Counted from the stretch's first letter, positions 12,451-22,849 are shown. The stretch is 64,000 bases of DNA from Harmonia axyridis (GCF_914767665.1 NC_059503.1:51080852-51144851); one strand, 5' to 3'. The notes: generated from the sequence alone by a model not told the origin. Program-made: numbers and translations.

Positions 12451-12834
12451 CAGGGTGGCCACTTTTTCAATGGGATTGTATTGGTAACTTTTAAACCATA
12501 AGAGTTAGAAGGTCGGTCAAATGGAGAAAAAGTTGCATTCATAAAAGCATTGTCAAGCAGTTCAAACAAATCGAGATTATCAGGGCCCGTTATTGAGATA
12601 TCATAAAAAAAGTAAATTCTGTCATTTTGATTTTTCTTTTTTTTCCCACTTTATTTCAAATATTATCAAATAATGTTACAGGAATTTTTTATTCGACAGT
12701 AAAATATCCTCAATTTTACGTAATCAGATTTCGTATCCAACGTTTCGTACTCTCTAGACCACCCTCAACCTCATTTTTTTCAATACGGACCTGCATATTT
12801 TATGACACAATGATTATTCGAAAGTGAATGAAAA

Positions 12835-12985
12835 TTAATGAAGTAAGTGTTCGAAATGTCCACCATTTTGTAAAATGAACTTAACGGTTCTGGAACCCAT
12901 ACTTCTTATACATTTGCTTATTTCGTCTTCTTGAATACCTTCCAATACATTCTCAATATTTGTTGGGTATTTTCTCAACTTCATG
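12835..12985 (-). pseudogene. C-terminal scrap of a DUF4817-type transposase
   Basis: The minus strand reads KLRKYPTNIENVLEGIQEDE, then SKCIRSMGSRTVKFILQNGG, then HFEHLLH and a stop at 12835-12837. Insect DUF4817 transposases end in this way (...RxxxCIxxxGGHFEHLL). Everything between this and the N-terminal scrap, including all three catalytic acidic residues, is missing. Confidence 0.7.
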
Positions 12986-13209
12986 TTACGATAAAAAACG
13001 CTATTTGTTAACGAATAATATATTCACTTCTGATGGTTACATATATATGCTTATGCTAGTGAACTGTATAATAGACTGAATGACTTGCGTTCCCGCATAG
13101 ACTCGCAGGGTGTCAAGTGGTTTCAAGCGGGGTTGGTTGCACATGGTCCCAAAGGTTCTAGAAAAGTCTATGAAACCCATAGGCGGAGCATGATAAGAGT
13201 TCTAACTGA

Positions 13210-13482
13210 TTACATTAATTCTAAACAATATTCTCGCGAGAAATCACTATTGTTGGATTTGTCATTTGTTCCGTTGAAACAAATTACAGAATCGAACTTT
13301 ATTTGGATATCATTACGATATAAGTTTTTCAAGGCTTGGTATTCAAATTTAAAATCATTGTATTCGCGTCTGTTGACTATTTTATTAACAGCAGTTTTTG
13401 ATAAATTGCATTCACTACAGATCCGACCCAAAGAAAATTGGATAAGGGTCAAAATCACCTGAAAATCAACTTTGAATGACAT
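13210..13482 (-). pseudogene. N-terminal scrap of a Tc1/mariner-type transposase
   Basis: The 90-residue minus-strand frame contains LSKTAVNKIVNRREYNDF followed by KFEYQALKNL. It fits the helix-turn-helix and following linker of insect Tc1/mariner-type transposases (SxxTVxRILxxxxxxPYKxxxxQxL). The catalytic domain does not follow. It lies in the correct order and strand relative to the C-terminal scrap at 12985-12835. Call made on motif shape only. Confidence 0.45.
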
Positions 13483-13884
13483 TGTATGATATATCGTTGA
13501 ATTCAGCGTTAAAAGTTATTTCGAAAAGTGTCATAAAATATACAGGTCCGTATTGAAAAAAATTAGGTTGAGGGTGGCCCAGAGAGCACGAAATGTTGGA
13601 TACGAAATCTGATTACGTCAAATTGAGAACAATTTACTGTCGAATAAAAAATTCCTGTAACATTTTTTGATAATATTTCAAATAAAGTGGGAAAAAAAGA
13701 AAAATGAAAATGACAGAATTTAGTTTTCTTATGATATCTCAATAACCGGCCCTGATAATCTCGATTTGTTTGAACTGCTTGACAATGCTTCTATGCATGC
13801 AACTTTTTCTCCATTTGACCGACCTTCTAACTCTTATGGTTCAAAAGTTACCAATACAAACCCATTGAAAAAGTGGCCACCCTG

Positions 13885-14477
13885 TATACTTTCAATGAAA
13901 ATCTCTTCAGGATCACCATTTATTTTTCAATTTGTTCCAGGTTTCAAACGGCTTACGTTGGAGTTCTGTCAAAGAATTGAAGATTCCAATTCTAAATCAA
14001 TCCTTCGATCTCCTGGATTTTGTCAGTAATCAAAAAAATAATTATTTTATCGTCAATCTTCAAATGAAATGTTTCCTTCTTCAATAGTTAAGTGGTACAA
14101 TACGATATATCTGATGTGATTCAATTATTTCATTAATTTCTGTTCACAAATATCAATTTGTATAATTATGTGCAATAAAAAGTATTTCAAAATTCGTTGA
14201 GTATTATTATTTAAGTAAAAATTAAGTTGGGTGCAAAACCTCACTGAAATATAAAAAACTGTAATATCAATTACAGTTTTTTTACAATTTTCAGTGCAAG
14301 TGTCCATTCAAATTGTGAAATTGTTTGGAATTGATTTAAAGCGCCTAATGCGCAGAATCAGCATCGTTAGTTCAAAACCTACCCATAAGGGCGCGACAAT
14401 CACGCGTACTCATTTTACCACTGAGTAGTTACTCTTTCTTTCATTTCTCTATGGAACTGTTAAGTTCCAGCAGGCAA
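13885..14477. other. No gene seen
   Basis: Unassigned AT-rich sequence between two TA-target elements. A small local inverted pair of about 15 bp (AAAAAACTGTAATATCAATT / ACAGTTTTTTTACAA) lies near 14257-14290. Confidence 0.4.
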
Positions 14478-14479
14478 TA

Positions 14480-14932
14480 CGCTCTATTGGTGATGACGTC
14501 ACACCCCGCCATTTTAGTTCTCCTGTCAGTGTTCGGAATCCAAACAAACAAATTGTCATTCAAATTAGTACTTTGGCGTAGACGAAATTGGCTTATTTCA
14601 ATAAATAAGATTATTTAGGGATGGATTTTATTATTAATTGATAGGCAGAAGGCACGAGATTAATGCCAGTGAGTTCGAACTGGAAGTTCAACTGATAAAC
14701 ACGGCTTTATACAAAATCTGGGGAATACAGGATTCAAAATTAATGGTATTGACCTCGTTCCTTCTGTCTATCAATTAATACTGAAATCGTTCCTCAAATA
14801 TTCTTATTTATGAAAATAAGCCAATTGTTTCAACGACACCGTACTAATTTTAATGACAATTTATTTGTTTGGATTCCGAACACTAACAGGAGAACCAAAA
14901 ATGGCGGTGTGTGACGTCACACTAATAGAGCG
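14480..14932. mobile_element. Foldback MITE with TA duplication and TGACGTCA in both arms
   Basis: CGCTCTATTGGTGATGACGT at 14480 after TA is mirrored by ACGTCACACTAATAGAGCG ending at 14932 before TA. The arms run about 14480-14640 and 14770-14932, including matching GTTCGGAATCCAAACAAA and ATTGGCTTATTT blocks. Only about 100 bp in the middle is unpaired. Each arm has the palindrome TGACGTCA about 15 bp from the tip. The TA duplication points to the Tc1/mariner superfamily. Non-coding. Confidence 0.8.
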
Positions 14933-14934
14933 TA

Positions 14935-15175
14935 GTACTATGTTCTCCATAGGCGCGAGATTAAGACGGCCTAAGACGGAAAAATAAATATTCCGGACCG
15001 AAAACAGCTCGGGAATGTGACGAATCAGACAAAAATTTGCCCCGTGAAAGGAGAGGAATTCTTGAACGATTCCAGAAAAACGTATTTTGTGCTTCTTTCT
15101 TTGATCGATTTCCGCTGCTTTGTATGACATAGTGGTTACAGAATAGGGCAAAAAGAATTTAAACATAAAACTTAC
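14935..15175. repeat. Duplicated intron-start block downstream of the 15176 exon
   Basis: About 15055-15175 matches 16690-16805 (CTTGAACGATTCCAGAAAAA, TTGATCGATTTCCGCTGCTT, CATAGTGGTTACAGAATAGG, CATAAAACTTAC) and in part 46105-46165. Read on the minus strand these are the first 60-120 bases of an intron. The rest of this stretch has nothing recognisable. Confidence 0.65.
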
Positions 15176-15250
15176 TCGTCGACGCGATAAACGCAATATT
15201 CATTAAAGATGTTTCCGACCCATCGTCCATCCTCCTCGACGAATCAGACC
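15176..15250 (-). CDS. Candidate 75-bp phase-1 microexon (unknown host gene)
   Basis: On the minus strand an acceptor TTTTTTATTTCAG precedes 15250, and 15176 is followed by donor GTAAGTTTTATG. The 75 bp are open in one frame only, with two leading bases (phase 1), reading SDSSRRMDDGSETSLMNI and then AFIAST. The other two frames have stops. The 120 bp after the donor are closely repeated after the donors at 16805 and 46165, so this exon end belongs to a duplicated block. Function unknown; no domain seen. It is grouped with seven other minus-strand exons because all are multiples of three and phase 1. Confidence 0.45.
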
Positions 15251-15451
15251 CTGAAATAAAAAAATATATGAAAAAAAGTTTTCACAATTTATATGTGGTA
15301 ATAAGTACTTTTGATAGCGCTTTTCTAACATACTAAGGAGAAAATGTCTAACACTTAATTGTTTCAGTGGATATCAGATGTCTCTTTTTCGGTGCTAAAA
15401 TAGAGTAAAATGAAAAAAGCATCAATGTCAATATCATTATATGCCATTATA

Positions 15452-15920
15452 CAGGCTGTAATTCCATGTCAAAAAATAGGATGGGTCTTTCATATAAACT
15501 TCATTTATTGAGCCCTCTCCTGCTTAGTTGCAGCTCACTAAAAATGGCACCAAAAAAGTAGTTTTAAATTTTTTCTTTGAATCCAAAAAATTCAGCTAGA
15601 TGAAATTAAGCTGACATTCAATTTGTATTAGAACGCATTACAAAAAAAATTATTAACAGATAATACGTTTGAGTTGTGGAGGTTGGAATTATTTTCGACC
15701 TTAAATTTATCAAATAGGCGATGTCAAAACGATATTTTCATTGAGAGTTGGTACAAATATAAAATAAATGTTACAAAAAAAACAATTATAAACTTTTCAC
15801 AAATTAAAAACTACCTTTGTGCGTCATCCTCAGGAGCTAGGCTATAAATAAGCAGGGGAAGGCTAAAAAAAAGTTTATATGAAAGACCCACCCTATTTGT
15901 TGACAAGGAATCGCCTCCTA
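15452..15920. mobile_element. Putative TA-target MITE with diverged arms
   Basis: TACAGGCTGTAATTCCATGT at 15450 and the following GGATGGGTCTTTCATATAAA are mirrored at about 15870-15920 (TTTATATGAAAGACCCACCC, TTGACAAGGAATCGCCTCCT). The arms are about 70 bp with mismatches and indels; the outermost bases of the right end have drifted. No coding seen. Confidence 0.55.
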
Positions 15921-16189
15921 AATTTTTTCGCAACTATTCATATACATCCTGTATACAGGGGATAACTCTTCGGAATTTTGGGATAGGAGAATGAATAAAA
16001 TTTTCTTGAAGCAAGAAAATAATACATCTCAACTTATATTTTTCATTTATTTCATAAATTATCGATCAAAAGATAATTGTTTATAATAGGTATATTGAAG
16101 TTAAAATGTCTTGTTTCGCATAAAAAACGGCACCCTATTTATGAAAAAATACACGGTAGTTTTTTGTCACTAATACAGAGAGCATTTCA

Positions 16190-16440
16190 AAAATGATTTT
16201 CAGTGCTTGGTCGCTGAAGACAATTCGATGCGAAAAATCGTCAACCGAAAGTTGTTGCTCAAGAACCCAATCGGTGTAAGTTCTACGCATTTCTTGGTTA
16301 GCTAGCTCTAGTGTTTGAGTCAACTGAACCTTAAGGATGAAGATGCAAAATAGGGCATAGCGTGGCGTACGCGAGTTTCGAATGTTGTGCACTCCGAGGA
16401 GTGAATAAATTTGGATCTTCTTCAACACTTTCAGCAATAT
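16190..16440 (-). pseudogene. Tc1/mariner-type (DUF4817-like) transposase fragment
   Basis: Minus-strand reading gives AESVEEDPNLFTPRSAQ at about 16437-16385, then after a frameshift LKVQLTQTLELANQEMRRTY, TDWVLEQQLSVDDFSHRIVF, SDQA (16345-16200). This matches the stretch running from the helix-turn-helix through YKxQLTQxLxxxDxxxRRxx and WVLEQ to the first catalytic motif (IxFSDEAHF) in insect transposases. The first catalytic Asp survives in FSDQA. The rest of the enzyme and the transposon ends are not seen. A single scrap, no longer coding. Confidence 0.7.
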
Positions 16441-16805
16441 ATTCGTTGATGTCTAGATTTCGATAATGTAGGACATCAGTTACAAATCCAATGTCAGTCT
16501 TAATTATACGATCAGATGGGCAATGTCAACCATACTCTGTATGTGACGAACGAAAAGTAATTACTATAGAATCATTTTTTTTATTTCACAATTTTCACAC
16601 GTTCACCAGAAAAAAAACAATTCATATTTTTAAAGGGCTAAATTTCAACTAAACATATAACAGTTCTGTTTGAGAAATTTTGATTTGAGGAATTCTTGAA
16701 CGATTTCAGAAAAACGTATTTTGTGTTTCTTTGATCGATTTCCGCTGCTTTATTCGGCATAGTGGTGACAGAATAGGGATAAAAACATTTAACCATAAAA
16801 CTTAC

Positions 16806-16856
16806 ATGTCTGCTCAGTGGTGGCCACACGGCTAACCATTGGTTCTGTGGTGGCCA
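16806..16856 (-). CDS. Candidate 51-bp phase-1 microexon with ATTE repeats
   Basis: On the minus strand the exon would start after one of several tandem CAG acceptors; the choice at 16856 gives 51 bp, a multiple of three. It ends at 16806 before donor GTAAGTTTTATGG. Phase 1 reads ATTEPMVSRVATTEQT. This is homologous to the ATTGQT exons at 46166, 46756 and 47276, and both flanking introns are homologous too. Relative to those copies the normal acceptor segment is deleted here, so splicing would have to use the substitute CAGs. May be a dead exon copy. Confidence 0.4.
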
Positions 16857-16869
16857 CTGTGCTGTGCTG

Positions 16870-17135
16870 TGATATTTTTTGGGTAATTTTTCTGAATCAA
16901 TATAGTTTAATGCAGAGGAATTCTCATTATTGTATTATTGATTATATTTTTGCTTTATTTTGCTTGAATTTTGTATGGTTCTGGGGAGGCGATGAATGCG
17001 ATATTTAGTAAAAAAGTCGAAATTTCCCGTTCAAGGCTTAATGAGTTTTTAAAGATGGACTGGAAATATTCATTCCGCAGTCAACTTTTATTTTGATTGC
17101 ATCTTCTAAAAACTAAGCTTGGCTTCGATTATACG
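16870..17135. repeat. Intron segment shared with the 46-47 kb copies
   Basis: GATATTTTTTGGGTAATTTT and AGGAATTCTCATTATTGTAT, ATTATTGATTATATTTTTGC recur at about 46245 and 47385-47480. This is the intron upstream (minus strand) of the ATTE exon, copied with it. No gene beyond that. Confidence 0.6.
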
Positions 17136-17139
17136 TATT

Positions 17140-17265
17140 TAGTATGCTAATGACATAGTCTTAATAGAGGAAAATTCGAGAGCACTTCGCGATTTGATGC
17201 AGGACGGCCGCAGAATTATTGAAAAACGTTGCTCGTCAGTAAAATTTGAAAAGATTTGAGATAAC
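17140..17265 (+). pseudogene. LINE reverse-transcriptase scrap (Y-A-N-D box)
   Basis: Plus strand reads YANDIVLIEENSRALRDLMQ and then DGRRIIEKRCSSVKFEK, which matches the catalytic YADD box and following helix of LINE reverse transcriptases. The catalytic doublet is mutated (ADD to AND). Nothing of the preceding fingers and palm is recognisable upstream, and the sequence ends at the Harbinger-like terminus at 17276. Confidence 0.6.
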
Positions 17266-17826
17266 GAGTGTATAACCATAGTATAAGGAAAGGATAGTAA
17301 GCCAACCGACATTTGACGGCAAGGAAATAGTCACCAGGGGTCGCTACTGTAGTTGGATTTCGTGACTACCCAAAGTGGAGAAGTAACTCGATAATAGATG
17401 GCGCTGAATCATGAAAAAACCTAGAGATATCATTTCATGACGACTGGACCTGATTAGTGATTTCATGATAACTTGTAGCATTGTACTTGTTTATCACAAA
17501 TACACGCCACTAGCGTAAATGCTTATTACAGAGCAGAAAAAATATCAAAATATAGAAATCTTCTGACCACTCTATTTCAAATATTTTTGTTCTTCAAAAT
17601 ACTTTATACTTTATTTCTCCATAACGTACAAGCTGTGTTCCCCCCGCGAGCTCAAGAAAGCTCAATTAAGAGCTCGTGTTTGAGCCCGCTCGAGGAATCA
17701 ACAGAACAAAACAAAATGTATTCTTCTCCTCTAAAAACAACATACAGGTAAGTCCTACACTAAATTACAAATTACTACTGAGCTGGCTTACTGATTATTA
17801 TGAAGATCTGAAAATCTCAAAACATT

Positions 17827-18276
17827 TCATGACCTGCCTGTCTTCCAAAACTGTCGAGTAACCAGGATTTTGTGTTTTTTAAGGGAATGAAAGCTCTGCG
17901 ACATCTTAAGAAATGATGGTATTATATTATAAATTTGGGGTAACCTGTAGAGAAGCGAAGATCTTGATTTTTCTCTGGTCACTCTTGGATCTCTCACTAT
18001 CCCATTTTCGGCTTGACGCGTTCTATGGGTTGAATCCAAAAAGTCAAGCCTGTGTCGCCCAAGGAACCTACGAGCCCCATTATCTCAGCTGAATCTGTCG
18101 GCTTCGGATAAAACGAACCTCCGGTCTGTCCAAGCCTGAAGTCGAACTTAGAATCATCTGGGACCTCCGGAACATCAGCAGTCAACGATTCACCAACACT
18201 CGCAAAGTATTGGTTCATCGCATCCGCTATCCCGCACTCATCAACAATCTTATCATCGCCAATCACAACCCCAGAG
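17827..18276 (-). pseudogene. LINE ORF2, RT-entry and C-terminal parts (RT core deleted)
   Basis: Minus strand. 18266-18040 reads IADAMNQYFASVGESLTADV and a stretch ending in AEIMGLVGSLGDTG, the usual linker just before the reverse transcriptase in CR1/Jockey-group LINEs. At about 18035 it jumps to HRTRQAENGIVRDPRVTREK, SRSSLLYRLPQIYNIIPSFL, which is the usual protein end after the RT (TRxA...lYrxPxxYNxxP). So the whole reverse transcriptase core is gone, by an internal deletion near 18030. A frameshift accompanies the join. Stop at 17827. Confidence 0.75.
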
Positions 18277-20003
18277 CCGTATCTAGGTACTATTGCGCCT
18301 GTGGCAATATCTTAGACAGCGCCCCCCATTTTTTTCATCGATTATATTTTCTTATAGTATTTTTGTGATCATAACTCAAGTCATATATTTTCTGATTATT
18401 TTATGCTTAGTACGCAAATTCTAGGGAAGGCTAGCAATATTTTCAAATGTTTCCAACAAGGGCGTAGAAATGGGTGGTAATTATCCCCCCACCCCCCCCA
18501 ATATTTCCAAAATATGAAATTTCAGAATTCTCGCAAAGACGAAAAACGAAATTTTTTCCATAAAAAGAACCAATAATCATTTTACTTTCCTCTGAAATCG
18601 ACACGGAGTACAAGATCGGACCCTTTTACGGTTTATGAGTTTATTATCGCTTTCAAGATGAGTACTTTTACTGCACTACGAGCACATCTATGTCCGAGGT
18701 TTATTATTTTCCCTTATCTATCCGCTTTGTCGGTGTCGCCCCTTATTTGCCATTTGTAACTTTCGCATTCGTAATCGGTATGCACTTACTCGTTGTTTTC
18801 GGTTTTTTGTTTCATTCTCGACACAAAATTTCAATACTGTAGTTATCAAAGTACTGCACTGAGTAATTCGCATCGAAAAATTGTCTGGGCCGTGTTATAC
18901 AATTTATTTTGATTCATTTAAATTGCAATTTAATTGTGCAGGTATCAGTTTTGAATTGATTATATCTCAACGGTGTTCCTATAATGTGTATAAATGAAAA
19001 TGACATATTTCTCGGATCATTTTGAGAAAAAGTCGTAAAACATGAATCTGCAAACGCTTTGGTTTTGAGATACCGGTGTTTTTCTCATAGGACCTTCCCT
19101 TCACAAGATATTTAACTTGAATTGGCATAGATCTTCCGATTTAAAGTAATCATCTTGTGATATGCTTATTTTGTATGCAAATCAACAGGGTGATATTTTT
19201 TCTGGAAGGGTACCTGCTTCTTTCCACCAGAACTATTTTTTGGTGAAGCAGTGGTTCTATAGAAAAATGTTAAAAGAAACTCTGGTCTAGTACAACACTT
19301 TTTGGTTTGTTGTAGTTTTGTCGTATTAGATATCGATTTCGAAAAAAAAATTCAACCAGCTCTCTGGTAATCCTCAGGAAGATCCAAATTATTATAAAAA
19401 TCCAGTTAGAAAGCTATGCTGAATAAATTAATTATAACAAATGCGAGAACAAATGGTACTGATCAACAAATTCTGTAGTGAAGATTAATAAAGATTCGAT
19501 GAACTAATAAATATAAGCATCACTAAAAAGTATGGCTATACAAGAAACACCCTGTATCTCGAAAACAAAGCGTTTGCGGGCTCATGTTTATGGGACTTTT
19601 TTGTCTTAAAATTATCCAAGGAATATTTTCCTTCGTAACTCTGTTTCAAGAAAACGCAGTATAAGGTGAGAACAATCGAATTGATAATAAAAAAAAGAGT
19701 AATTAAGTCTCAACTTCGTTATCAAACCTCTTTTTCTCACATTACAGATATGAGTAAACGTTGTCATAATTTTTTTTTTTTCGAGAACCCCCCTCCAAGA
19801 AAAAAGAAAGATCTCCGTCCTTGGTTTCCAGATTCCTCGGCATTGCTCGTTACGAGGCGTATACATGAAAACCGAGTGGTGATCTTTCGAATTATTAATT
19901 ATTATGTCTGGTGCTCCAATATTTTTTTCTCTTGATATTTTTGGGCGCATCTGCAGATCTTGCGCCCGTGGCAAGTGCCACCTTTGCCACGCCCTAGATA
20001 CGG
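18277..20003. mobile_element. 1.7-kb insertion with CCGTATCTAGG inverted ends
   Basis: CCGTATCTAGG at 18277-18287 is mirrored by CCTAGATACGG at 19993-20003, and the LINE ORF2 linker breaks at exactly these points (VVQY... on one side, VIGDDKIVDECG on the other). I see no transposase and no clean target duplication. Inside, 18960-19090 and 19548-19660 form a diverged inverted pair with GAGATACCGGTGTT / AACACCCTGTATCTC, and the latter repeats 11040-11160. Superfamily unassigned. Confidence 0.55.
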
Positions 20004-21260
20004 TATTGCACGACCCTATCGGGCACTGATCTAGATGAGCCACCACCATCAAACACTCCATTGAGCACTTCCCAATTCCCATGTTCTTTCACAGTCGCCC
20101 TTCGCGTCTCTCATCTGCTGCCTATAATAAGAAAATTTTGCCTCCCAAAAGTGAATTCAGTTTATTCCCATATGCTCTATAACTATCCCTGGCCTCATTG
20201 GACTTTGTTTTAATAAACCTCTGGAACAATCTGTCTCGAGTACGTATAGACTTGATCGAACCAATTGTTATCGAGGGTTGCTTTCTTTTTTGTATTTTAG
20301 TGGCCTTCAATGTGGTTGCTGCACTCACACAACTGGTAACAGTTTCAATAAATATATCGGCCTTCCGTGCAACATCCGCGGTGTCATAAAACTCATCCCA
20401 TGATACGTGCATGAGATCATTTTTTAATTTCTCGTAGTTAATGCAACTCCTGAATTTCTCTTGTGAATTACAGTACCCCGGATTGGACAATGTCTGAATG
20501 GCAAGTGTTGTATAAAGATCAGTAATGTGGGTTTTCAGAATAATAGGTTTTATTACTACGCGCGCCACAGAGTTGCTGACAAAGACGTGATCGATACACG
20601 ATGGGGTACTCTCAGTCTCTCTGGTAGGAGAGTTTATAAGCGATTTGAAACCAAAGCCACTAAGCAACTCGAGATATCTTAAGCTATCAGAACTACACTG
20701 ATTCATAAAGTCCACATTCAAGTCACCCAGAAAATAAGTCGTGCCATTCAGTTTTGTGGTCGATAGAAATGTTTCAAGATCTGGAAGAAAATCGTCGATT
20801 TGTATGTATGTGGTCGATAGTATGGTAATACATTAAATAATCTACCATGTTTTTCGAAAGAACAAACCATCATATTAAGACTTCGAATTACCTTTATCTC
20901 AACGGAGTGAGTTAAACATGATCTGATGTACACGACAACACCATCGTTTTGATTTATATTTGAACCATTATAATAAGCAACGTAATCAGGAATACTGAAC
21001 TAATCGACATTATCCACGATCCATGTCTCGGTTAAGACGATTATATCAATATTGAAATTAAAAGAAGAAACAAACGTGAGGAATTCATTGTGATTTCTAC
21101 TAATACTTCATTCATTTGTAACAAACACAAATCCTGGTCATTACCCGTGAGGAACGTCTCGATGAGATCACTCTCATCCAATACCTCAGTCCCCAACTCA
21201 GTAACATCAATTTCATCTATGAATTTATTCATCACCGAAAAGAGCAAATATGATCAATTA
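20004..21260 (-). pseudogene. LINE ORF2 start: AP-endonuclease and linker
   Basis: Minus strand from about 21247: MNKFIDEIDVTELGTEVLDE, LCLLQMN, then NIDIIVLTETWIVDNVD, a stop, IPDYVAYYNGSNINQNDGVV and VYIRSC, which are the endonuclease motifs (LTETW, NDGVVVYI). 20721-20122 continues with NVDFMNQ and TPSCIDHVFVSNS then a linker to TRDRLFQRFIKTKSNEARDS and YRAYGNKLNSLL. 20120-20010 gives YYRQQMRDAKGDCERTWEL. It belongs with the ORF2 pieces at 17827-18276, split by the 18277-20003 insertion. Two or more frameshifts and at least one stop break it. Group: CR1/Jockey-like; exact clade not decided. Confidence 0.8.
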
Positions 21261-21490
21261 GCCAATATAAGATGAAATCAACGATACTATTCAGACGAAA
21301 TTTGCAAATCTTCTACGAACTAAACCAGAGAGAACAAAATAGTTTGATTGAAATAACAACAAAATGCAATTAAATTTACAACTATTTTGATACTACTCAA
21401 CTACTTAACTAATATTATCCCTGAAGAAATGGAATACAATCATGAAGGACGGGCAAGAGGCAGTAATATACTCGTTTACAGTTCCACACG

Positions 21491-21691
21491 CTAAGGCTGG
21501 CCACCTGTTTTGGAATTCGATCTCAAAATTTTTGGCCTCCCAGGATTATCAGTTTTGGATGGTTTTTTAGTATGACTAACCTTATTTGGAGGCGCTTTGG
21601 CCGTTGATGCCATCTTCTGCTCAAGAGTACCTGTTTGATTCGGTGTTTGCGCTCCAATTGTCGGTTCCACCTTCCGGTTAGGAAACACCAA
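21491..21691 (-). pseudogene. Probable ORF1 tail of the same LINE
   Basis: A 66-residue minus-strand frame, Lys/Pro/Thr rich (KAPPNKVSHTKKPSKTDNPG), ends about 240 bp upstream of the ORF2 start. Position, strand and basic low-complexity composition fit the end of a LINE ORF1 protein; no domain is recognisable. Low confidence as a coding unit. Confidence 0.35.
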
Positions 21692-21912
21692 TTTTTTCAG
21701 AGGGCTCCACTTTACGGACCAATTTTTTACAGTAAAATTCGAGTTGAACGTGAGTACAACTAGATGGCGCTAAACATCAACAAAATCGAAAAAAGCATTA
21801 CACTGGCTTTCTATCCTTTCCTTATACTATGGTAATTGAAAGATGTAGTCAAAAATCTCGAGAAACTTGATATTCTCCGACAAACATTGACAAATTTTAT
21901 TGGACTACTTAC

Positions 21913-21951
21913 TATTTCTCTTACTCCTCCTCGGCGGATAAGGAGTACGGT
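21913..21951 (-). CDS. Candidate 39-bp phase-1 microexon
   Basis: Minus strand: acceptor TTTTTTTTTAATTTCAG, 39 bp, donor GTAAGTAGTCC. In phase 1 it reads RTPYPPRRSKRN. One other frame meets a stop (TAA). The next upstream candidate exon (22061-22099) has the same length. The intervening intron would be 109 bp, a normal insect size. No domain is recognisable; the peptide is short, basic and Pro/Arg rich. Confidence 0.45.
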
Positions 21952-22060
21952 CTGAAATTAAAAAAAAAATTATATGAAAAAAATTGTTTCCAAATTAAGT
22001 TTGATAATCCTATTCATGATACTTTTCTCACATATGTAGTTAGAACGAAGTAACACTTAC

Positions 22061-22099
22061 CTGATTCGTCGAAAACCAACTGCCTCCATCTTAGAGTTG
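22061..22099 (-). CDS. Candidate 39-bp phase-1 microexon
   Basis: Minus strand: acceptor AATATCTATTTCAG, 39 bp, donor GTAAGTGTTACTTC. Phase 1 reads TLRWRQLVFDES. The spacing to the 21913-21951 exon is 109 bp. The FDES end recalls the SDSSRR start of the 15176-15250 exon at nucleotide level (GATTCGTCGA in both). No known domain. Confidence 0.45.
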
Positions 22100-22589
22100 C
22101 TGAAATAGATATTATAAAAAATTAACATTACATTCTCTTTGACGTGAAGATCTGTATTCCATTATATAAAGCGTGAGTCAACAGTGCTCGATCGGTCAAT
22201 AACTTTTGGAAATTTTGGGATAGAAGAGTGATTCAAATTTGGATGGAATCAACAGATCTCAGCACAAAAGGTTAATTTTTTTTCTCTACAGCCTGGTTCA
22301 AAAGTGGTGAAACATGATACTACCCTGTTTTTCGAATGAGTTTGCCAAATTTTTATATCATACTAGTACTCATAATCTCCATGAAATTCTGATTTCGAAA
22401 TAACCCACTTGTCATCATTCATCTCTGGTACTTTTTGACATAGGCAATTCATGTCGAAAAATTTCATGGATATAATAATGGTTTAAACTAGACATCATAT
22501 ATTGAATTCTTCTGCAGATATCTGAGCAGCTCATATGAGCGATAAATATTGATGAGAATTGAGAGTAGAGGAAAGTGATCCCTTTGGAA
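22100..22589. other. No gene seen
   Basis: AT-rich, probably intronic if the minus-strand microexon gene is real. Nothing recognisable. Confidence 0.4.
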
Positions 22590-22849
22590 CTGACCGGTGT
22601 GAATTTGGCAGACCGTTTCCAGCAGACTGTTTGACGGAAACACCCGAAGGCGGTGACCAGTGGCGTGTGGCAAAAAACGATTTATTATGGAACTATTCAT
22701 TCGATCGGATAGAAATTTAGAAAGTGGGTTCCGTATAGTATTCAGAGTATCCGTTGGAGGAAATATTGATTTTTTATAGATCTCAGGATATTTTAGCAAC
22801 GTTTTTATTCAAATTATCATCAGACTAATTTGAAACATTCATATCTACG

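Larger units (their letters stand above)
12451..13884 (-). mobile_element. Tc1/mariner-type element, TA target, arms about 350 bp
   Basis: The left end CAGGGTGGCCACTTTTTCAA starts at 12451 after TA. The right end is its mirror (GAAAAAGTGGCCACCCTG) ending at 13884 before TA. Inverted arms of about 350 bp run 12451-12825 and 13540-13884 with few mismatches. The interior carries two minus-strand transposase scraps (13482-13210 and about 12985-12835). The TA duplication and the NGGHFEHL protein end place it with DUF4817-type Tc1/mariner relatives. An internal plus-strand stretch at 13060-13210 (KVYETHRRSMIRVLTDYINS) does not look like transposase and may be foreign. Confidence 0.8.
17276..21832. 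mobile_element. Harbinger-like shell (TAA duplication) carrying a LINE
   Basis: CCATAGTATAAGGAAAGGAT at 17276 is mirrored by ATCCTTTCCTTATACTATGG ending at 21832, with TAA immediately outside both ends (17273-17275 and 21833-21835). A 3-bp TAA duplication is the hallmark of PIF/Harbinger elements. The terminal match extends about 29 bp (to AAGCCA). No Harbinger transposase is visible; the interior is mostly the broken LINE at 17827-21691, so the original element was probably a small MITE into which the LINE jumped. Confidence 0.6.

Noticed and set aside
13085..13462. 125-residue plus-strand frame (GVKWFQAGLVAHGPKGSRKV)
   Set aside because: The second half is antisense to a transposase scrap; the first half is unrecognised and too short to call.
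14861..15196. 111-residue minus-strand frame (FLPYSVTTMSYKAAEIDQRK)
   Set aside because: It reads through a conserved intron start; similar wording at 16638 and 45965 comes from the duplicated intron, not a protein.
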